A model generated the notes under the pieces. That model worked only from the letters and a program-made list of their open reading frames with translations, had not been told where the DNA came from and did not search any database. Both the position numbers and the translations under genes were made by a program. Source: RUG14223 sp051881075 (GTDB lineage Bacteria; Bacillota; Clostridia; Oscillospirales; Acutalibacteraceae). Taken from it: a DNA stretch of 40,616 bases. The stretch is taken from positions 1 through 40,616 of the forward strand of contig JBJEPE010000077.1 in the NCBI GenBank assembly GCA_051881075.1, given 5' to 3'. Below are positions 23,301 through 32,300 of the stretch, in pieces; the first letter of the stretch is position 1; each line of letters starts with the position of its first letter.

Positions 23301-26300
23301 AAGGAATGTTATGTAGATGTTGGTGACAATACAGTACAGCTTACATCAATCATGACACCGAGTAATCAGACAGACGATACGCTGACCGAAGTTGACGTAA
23401 ATATACCGAGATTTAACGTTCAGCCTATCAACCTTACCGACCAAAACAGAACGGTACTTAACTACTACTACACAGGTCAACTTTTACCGGGACAGAGAAT
23501 AGTTCTCGAGTTTATGCTCCCGATAGATGCTGACTACGGCAACACAGTTGCTACAAATCTCTTGCAATGTAAAGCATTCGGATTTAAGGACGGTTCATTC
23601 AGGCCTTACCTTAAAGAAGCTAACTCAGGTGTTACCGCCGATGCTTATGAGATTGACAGCCGTGACGTAAACGGCGAAAACGGCGTGGACGATATGGCTA
23701 TCACTAAGCCTGCGGCAGCATTCCAGTTTGCAAGAGAAAATATCATTTATCAGAATAAAAAATCATCCAGTGAACTTGACTATGAATTTAACTCAATACC
23801 TGTAAGAGTAACTGAAGGCGGCACATATGAATATGCGCTTTCACTTACAAACGGCGGCAGTGTAAACGATACTACAAAGTATACAAACCTTGTTATGTAC
23901 GATATACTACCGTTCGCAGGCGACTATAAAGCTAAGGGTGAGTTAGACCCACTGGATAATCAGCTTAAGAAAGTATACAGAGGATCTCAATGGAACGGCT
24001 GGTTAATAGCCGATATGGATAACTTTATACTTACTAAGTATGATGGACAGGAGGCACAGGAGACTGAAGGAACCACAGACGGAACATCAAGCTCAGGTTC
24101 AGATATCATCGATGATCCGGCAGACGTTGACAATACAACTGTAATAGATCAGGAAGATTATGATATCTGGGTTGGTCCTATAGTTAAGCAAGATGGCAAG
24201 TTTATACTTAAGATGACTACAGAGCAGCTTGTTGACGCATCAGGTAACCCGGTATTTAACGAAGACGGTACACCTTGTATGGTAGAGGTTCCTGACCCTG
24301 AGGCAATGCCTTCGATAATTCAAACACAGGGCGGCAGTGCATGGTGGTACACCATGTTCGGCAATGACGGAAACAAGTCGAGATATTTTGTCAGACTTTC
24401 AGATTTAATTGAGCAAGGCAAAGAGCAGAGCGATTATGAAGAAATCATTAAGGGTATTCGCACACTTTGGGTAGAGCTTAGAAATCCTGAAACAGGAGAA
24501 CAACTTGAGCTGTTACCTGACCAAAGCTACAAGCTTACATTTAAGATGAGAGCACCTATAAACGTAAATCAGGTTGTAGGCGATGCTCAGGTTTATAACA
24601 AGCTGGTTGAAAAATTCAAGGATACGGCAGATATGGATCCTGATGCAATCAAAGATCTTGAAGAACAGCTTAAGAATATGACTGATGATGACGTATATAA
24701 TGCACAGCTCAGCGGCTATGCCGGATGGAACACATACGCATTGCACTATAATCTTGAGAACGGCACTATGAATACAAGCGGTGCTATCGAGAATAAGAGA
24801 GCCGGCGTATTCCTCATAGCTCCGGAAGAGAGAAGCTACATAGGCGGTTATGTATGGAACGACATCAGCTATGATGACAGCTTCCTCAATGAAGGAAACT
24901 ATGTATATAATCCAAACAATAACAGATATATACTTGAAAACAAAGTATTTAATTATGATACGAATCAATGGGAGATGTCACCTAATGCAGTTGATGTCAA
25001 CTATGATAACGTAATTGATGAAAAGGACGACCCGGGTGTAAATGGTGTACTTGTCGAGCTGCTTACACAGAACGGTAATGCAGTAAATACAAACGGCGAA
25101 GCCATAGTAGACGACCCCGAGCCGGAAACAAACAAAGATCTAAACGACATACGTTATGCACTTATTGTGGATAAACCGTATACAAACGAGCAGAGAGCAA
25201 ACAAAGATTATGAATATGTCAAGAGTGATGCTATTCTGCAGCAAAGATATGTATATACCAGTAAAGAGCCGGTAACGTATGTAACAGAAAGCGATGTAAA
25301 CGGCAATAACGGTTACTATATGCTTTCAAACCTTGAGGAAGGCAAGTATTACTTAAGATACACTTTCCCGGATGATCACAGCAGATATTCAATAACAACC
25401 CGTTCTACAGGCCACAGTATAGTAGATGAAAACGGCAAACCGGTACTTAGCTTTAAGGAGGGTACTCCGATAGCTGTTTACAGGGACGGCGAGCTTATCT
25501 ACATAACCGGCGACGATGTATTAAACAGTGACACTGCAACAGCAGCCGAAAAGCAAGATATACTTGATACCAGAGCCAAGTATTCATTAACCTGTGAATA
25601 TGAAGCAAAGAAGATATCAGAGCAAGGCAAGCTGGTTGTTGTAACTGTAGATACAGTAGAAGCCAAGAGATTCAGAACATATGATGAAGAGGGCAAGGCC
25701 ATCTTTGAAAATGAAGAAGAATTAAAGGCCGCATGGAACGCATACGACGCACAGCAGAACAGTTATAACTTAGGCTGTGCAAGAGCATATATTTACTCAG
25801 GTACTGCATGGCTTGATGAAACCTATCTCACAAGCTCAGATCCAAGCGATCCGGAATATGACAGTGACGGCATGATGGGTACTCCTCAGGCTGAGGAACG
25901 CCTCAATGATATTAAGGTTACTGCATATGAGGTTACTGAGATACTGGACGATGACGGCAATGTAATAGACAGAGTAATAAGCAAGGATGTTGCCATAGAC
26001 GGTGACGGCAATCCTGCAATCACGTACACATCTACTAAGTATAGAGAGTACAAAAAGACCGCAGAGGTTCCCGACGGCAACTACGCAGGTTACTTTGAGA
26101 TGAGGCTTATGCCGAACAAGAAGTACATACTAAAGGCCGAGGATAACCTCGATGTAAGAATAGTAAGAGTAACACCGGATAATCCAACCGGTGAAGCGAT
26201 CATAATCAAACCTACCCCACTTACATATTCGGACGATCCTCTTGAGATACAGAGAGATAACGATATATTAAGATCGGTAGACGGTGTAAGAACACAAATC

Positions 26301-29300
26301 ATAACAGTATATGTACCAAGAGATACCGATACTAACCTGCCTGTATATGACGGTGACGAGTATAACGATGACGGACAGAACTTCAAGATATTTGAACGTT
26401 TAGGTCTTGGCTACGTTGACGGCAGCCGTGGATTTATAGGTCAAAAGGTTTGGGACGATGCAAACTATAACGGTATATATGATCTGGGTGAAATAGGACT
26501 TGAAAACGTACAGCTTACATTAGAGTCATATTACTATGACGACGATGACCCGGATAATCCTAAGTGGGTTAAGATAACCAATGCAGACGGAACCGATAAG
26601 CTTAAGTACGAGAAAACAACGGCAGCGGGTGCTTACAGATTCCAGAACGTTAAGAGCTTCTACGTTAAGGACAGCACCGATGTCAACGCTAAGAAGTATA
26701 TCACGGGTTACAGAGTATATGTTTCTGAAACAGATACCGCTGAAAACCGCCTGTACTTCAGAGATTACGCAATAACCAAATATAAGATGAATGCTCATAC
26801 ACAAACAAGCGACGAGAGTATGCTCGATTACTACGCAAGACTTGCTAATAACAGTGATCTCATGCTGGAGTCAGTCGGCGGTAAGCATTACATGGCCGGT
26901 GACGACTGGTATGATTACGGTTATGAGTACGGCTATGAAAATGTAACTGATATATACAATGAGCCGACATACGTCAAGTATAACTACGACGCCGGTTGGA
27001 GCAAGATCATCATCGCAGGAGAAATAACTTCGGATCATTATAATGATGCCGAAACCGTACAGAAGAATTGTAAGGTACTGGCTGACAGCAACGGTACAGT
27101 AAGATATTACGACTACGGCAGTGCACAGCAGTTACTTGACTATAACTTCGGTATGACAAAGAGAGAGTACTCAACTATCACGGGCTATGTATTTGACGAT
27201 AAGAACTACAACGGCTTGTGGGATTTTGAGGACGCAAACGGAAACGGTGTATGGGACGCTAAGACCTATACAGACAGAAACAGCGACGGTAAGTGGAGCT
27301 TTACTGATACTAACGGTAACGGAATACTTGATCCGGGTGAAAGCTATGAGGCTATATCAGCCTATGAGGGCGGAGAGCCGGGCATGAGCAACATACCTGT
27401 AACGCTTGAACGCTACTTCAGAAACGATAGCGGACAAATGGTATATTACGATGAAGTAACCGTAAATACCAACATATTGGGTCAGTACACGTTCAACTTT
27501 GTAAAGACAGCTATTACCGCACGTAACACAATAACAACACAATATACGGCAGATAACAAAGCCATTGAGCCATTACTCATTGATAATAACGGTAACATAG
27601 ATACCGTAAACGGTAAGGTAAGACTTGCTTACTACAGAATCAAGACTACCGGTAAAGACGGCTACGTTATCACCAGATACAGACAGAATGATCCCGATAC
27701 GGCAACGGGTAAGGATCATACACAGAACGTACCTACCTCCACACATGAGTGGTATATAAACGATGACGGCGATATAATATATGCAAGCAACGAGCCGTTT
27801 GCAGACAGCCACCTTGCGGCATATGAGTACGACTTCATCACATCGGCAGGTACACAGAGAGAAAGCATAAGAACAAGCACAGGCACCGTAACCCCATACT
27901 CGGTTACAGATTACCTCACAAGTCCTAAGGACGGCGACTTCTTCATAACGGCAGAAAATTCAGAGTTTGAATTCTTTGAACCGTATATGCTGTTTGACGG
28001 ATTGCCAACAGACGGAACATATGAGGATAAGGCAAACTACCTCAACGCTTATGACTACATTAAGGCGGTTAATTATTACGGCTTTGACGCAGGACTTAAG
28101 GAGCAGGAGTACGGCTCGGTAAGCGGTATAGTATGGAACGATGCAGACTATGACGGAACACTTAACACTAATGAGGCCGGTATAGCAAACGTTCAGGTAG
28201 AGCTTCTCCGTTATTATTATAACGGTAGCAGGTGGATACAGGATATCGACTTCAGTACAAAGTATAAGACAGAACAAAACAAGGATTCAATACTTAAGAC
28301 TAACGCAAAGGGCGAATATAAATTTACTAACCTACCTACATATGTTACTGTAGCAAGCGGCAACAACAGCGAAATATATCTTGCAGGATATAAAGTAGTT
28401 ATTAAGGACCTAATGCAGGCAGAGCTAAAGAGGACGGTTAATAATATATCCGTAAACGGCGGAGCGGCTAAGACGATCTATGAACCGACTTACTTCGCAA
28501 CTAAGTATTGGAACGACGCAGACCCGGATGTTACATACAGCAAGCTGTACGTAACAAACCTGATGGATATTGAGGACAGCTTAAGAACAGAAAGCCTACC
28601 GATAACACTCCTAAAGAGTGACGATGAGTATATGATTATTGCAAAGCTTGCAGATGACAGCTTTGAGAATAATACAAACTACATCAGAACGGTAACAAAC
28701 ATTAAGACGTATGACGGTGCGGCCGGTAAGGTAAAGGATTACGATATAGTAACCGCACGTGATTACGTACATATGGACGCAGGCTTAATGGTCGAGGGCA
28801 GAACAACAACAGGTAAGGTACCGACCGTAAAAGGCGTACTCTTCATTGACAATAACTACAACGGTGTATATGAGAAGGCACTCGGAGATAAACCGATAAA
28901 GAATGTTTCGGTTAAACTCATAGGTTACTACTATGACATTAACGAAAGAACCTTTAAGGAGATTCCGGCGGATTATATCAGATATACTAACGTAGTTAAA
29001 ACGGATGCTAACGGCATCTACACATTCACAAACATACCAACACATATTGCAATAAACGGCCACGATATGCTTGCTTATTACAGAATTACAACAGATGAGC
29101 TTACAAGCTTACTGAATACTACAATAAGCAGTGCGCAGGCCGCCACCACAGGACTTACACAAAACACGCAGTACGGTGCAACCTATTATATGGGTGCAGG
29201 ACTTAACAACAACGGTTATATAGTAAGCGAGGATCAAACGCTTGCATACTATAACACAAATACTAAGTGCCAGTACACCATTAACGGTAAGGCATATCCG

Positions 29301-32300
29301 ATAACCGGAGCAATGACCGCACCTAATGCAGGCGACTTCTTCATTATAGCTACAGACGTAACAGATGCGTCCGATAAGAACACACCATATGTACTGTATG
29401 ACTATAAGGACGGATTAAGCAGACCAAAGGCATATGATATAACAGTAGCCGAAGATCAGGAGGATAACATCTACAACGCAGGTGTTAAGGCTTATGAAAC
29501 CAATTCAACCACCATAACAGGCTTTGTATGGGATGATACCAAGACCTATGACGGCTACGCCGAAATGAAGAATATAAACAAAAACACAGTACCTGTTCAG
29601 GACGGTACGACTACACTTAACGGAATACCGGGTGTTGTAGTTTATCTTGAGCAGTACTATGTAGGCAGTGACGGAAAGATTTATCTTTCTGACGATACTA
29701 AGCTTAATGCGGACGGCAATACTTATTATGATAAGGCAGTAACGGACGCAAACGGCAAGTACAAATTCAATGCAGTACCTTCCTTTGCTGATAAGGTAGA
29801 GTACATTAAGGGTGTTCCATATGTAAACAGATACCTTGCTCTGTACAGAGTAAGAATGGAATCACTTACTATAGGTGATACAACCTATGCGGCAACTTAT
29901 TATAAGCAGACCGAAAAGGACGGATATATCAACAGTGATATTTATGTATCAAAGAGTACGGTAACAAGCTCATCACTTACAGCCAACTATACGGCGGCGG
30001 TAAGCGACGATAAGACCACAGGAATACTCAGTGACCTTGATATGAACGCAAGAGGCGAGTTTATAGTAATTGCAAAGAAGGCTCAGATAGCTAAGAATAC
30101 AGACGTTGAAAATAACAACGCCTATGAAAACAGTCTTAATACTTACTATACAAGAGTCTATGACGGAACTACTTACGACCTGCTTGTATCTCAGAGTGAC
30201 GCAAACCATAACGCAGGACTTGTTAAATATGAGTCAGCCAAGGTTAGCGGTTATGTATGGGATGACGTGGATTATGACGGTATAAGAGATAGCGGAGAAA
30301 ATGCTATTACCCTTGAAGACGGTAAGGCTGCAAGTCTTAATGTAGTACTTGAACAGTACTATTACAAGAACGGCACACTTACTAAGATCAAAGACCTGAT
30401 GACTACGGCAACAAGCACGGCAGACGGATATTACGAGTTTACTGAAGTTCCTACATTTGTAGATGTAACAGAGGGCGGCAAGCCGGTAAGATATATCGCA
30501 CACTATGCGGTTAAGCTTGCACAGGACGATGCTCTTGCAGATGTTGAACATAATTACGTAATAACAAGATTTAAGAACGATACACAACCGTCGGATGTTG
30601 ACAGTGACCTTTACTATGAGAATTACTACATGACAACCGACACAACAGGCGCAAAACAATTATTTGTTGTAGCAAAGTGCGTAACGGATGATACAGTAAA
30701 GAACGATCCGTATGTATTCAGATATGACGGTGTAAGAACCGACGGCGAATACGGCGCAAACGCATACTATGATATACTTAAATCTCATGATGAAGAAAAC
30801 ATCAACGGCGGCTTCAAAAAGCTTGCTACAGGAGATATAACAGGTATAGCATGGGATGATAAGAATTATGACGGATACCACGACATTACCGACAGCGAGC
30901 CGAGAATAAAAGACGTTGTAGTTAAAGCATATAAGTTCTACTATGACGGTAAAGCTTGGCAAGAAGCTAAGGACGAAAACGGAAAGCAGATAGTTTATAC
31001 GGAATTAACCGATACAAACGGTGTTTATACGTTCTCTGCCCTACCGGTAGCTCACGTAGTATTCGACAGTAAGAAAGCATCAAGCGTATATCCGGCAGGA
31101 TACAAGCTTTATGCAGGCAGCATACCTCACGGTTACGGTGTTACAGACTTGTACAGACACCAGACCAACGGTAACGACTTGGCTGTTGATACACTCAGCT
31201 TGCTTGACGATGATGAGTACGTAGTACTTTCAAACGAAGCTTCTCAGGGTGCAAGCAACGGCAGCATTAACAAAGACAGTACCGGAAAGATAGGTACAAC
31301 GGTATATGACCCTGCGGCAAACATTCCGACCATTAGTAAGGGCGGCTATGATATGGGCTTTATTTACGGCAAGTCAACCATAACAGGTATTATCTGGGAT
31401 GACAAGAACTTTGACGGTATAAAGAACGCAGCGGACGAAGATACCGAAACCCCGGCAGAGGATGGAATTGCGGGCGCAGTAGTAGAACTTGAGGTTTATA
31501 TGTTTGTAGACGGAGAGTGGAAGCCTGACACCGCAAATACCGCAAAAGTAAACAAAACTGCCGTAACAGACGAGAACGGCAAGTACACATTCGTAAATCT
31601 ACCTACATACTTTATCGGCCAGGACGGTACGGCATCGCTCTACGGATATAAGCTAAAAGCTGACCTGAACAGCGTAGATGCCGGCTACAAGGTTACTAAG
31701 TATATGGCGGCAGGAACGGATATCAGCGTAATAGACAGCCATATAGACAAGTCGGCTGACGGATATATGACACCTGATTACCTGATAACCTCCACACGGA
31801 TAAGCGCAAGCGATAAGGGACTCTATGAGAGTAAGTACATTGCGGAATATGACGGAAATTATTATGACGTACTCACCCCGGTTAGCTATGATAGCTACCA
31901 CGGCGGATTCGTCAAGGATAAGCTCCAGAGTATATCGGGCTTTGTATGGGATGACGCAGACTATAACGGCCTGTATGATCCTGAAACCGAATTACCGCTT
32001 GAAAACATCGTTATTCAGCTTATGAGATACATAAGCAAGGACGGAGTAAACTTTGAACCCGATAATACCGCAACTGCAACAGATGCACAGGCGGCTACGG
32101 GAACAGACGCAACCCCGGCAAACACAGCAGCAGAAACAACCACAGACGCAGATGGAAATTATACGTTTGGTGACCTGCCGACGCACGTTTACATTAACGG
32201 TGAAAAGTACATCTACGGCTACAGAATAAGAATGAAAGTACCTTATGATTACGCAATAACTAAGCTGCACGCAGCAAACAATAACGGCACAGCAGTAGAC

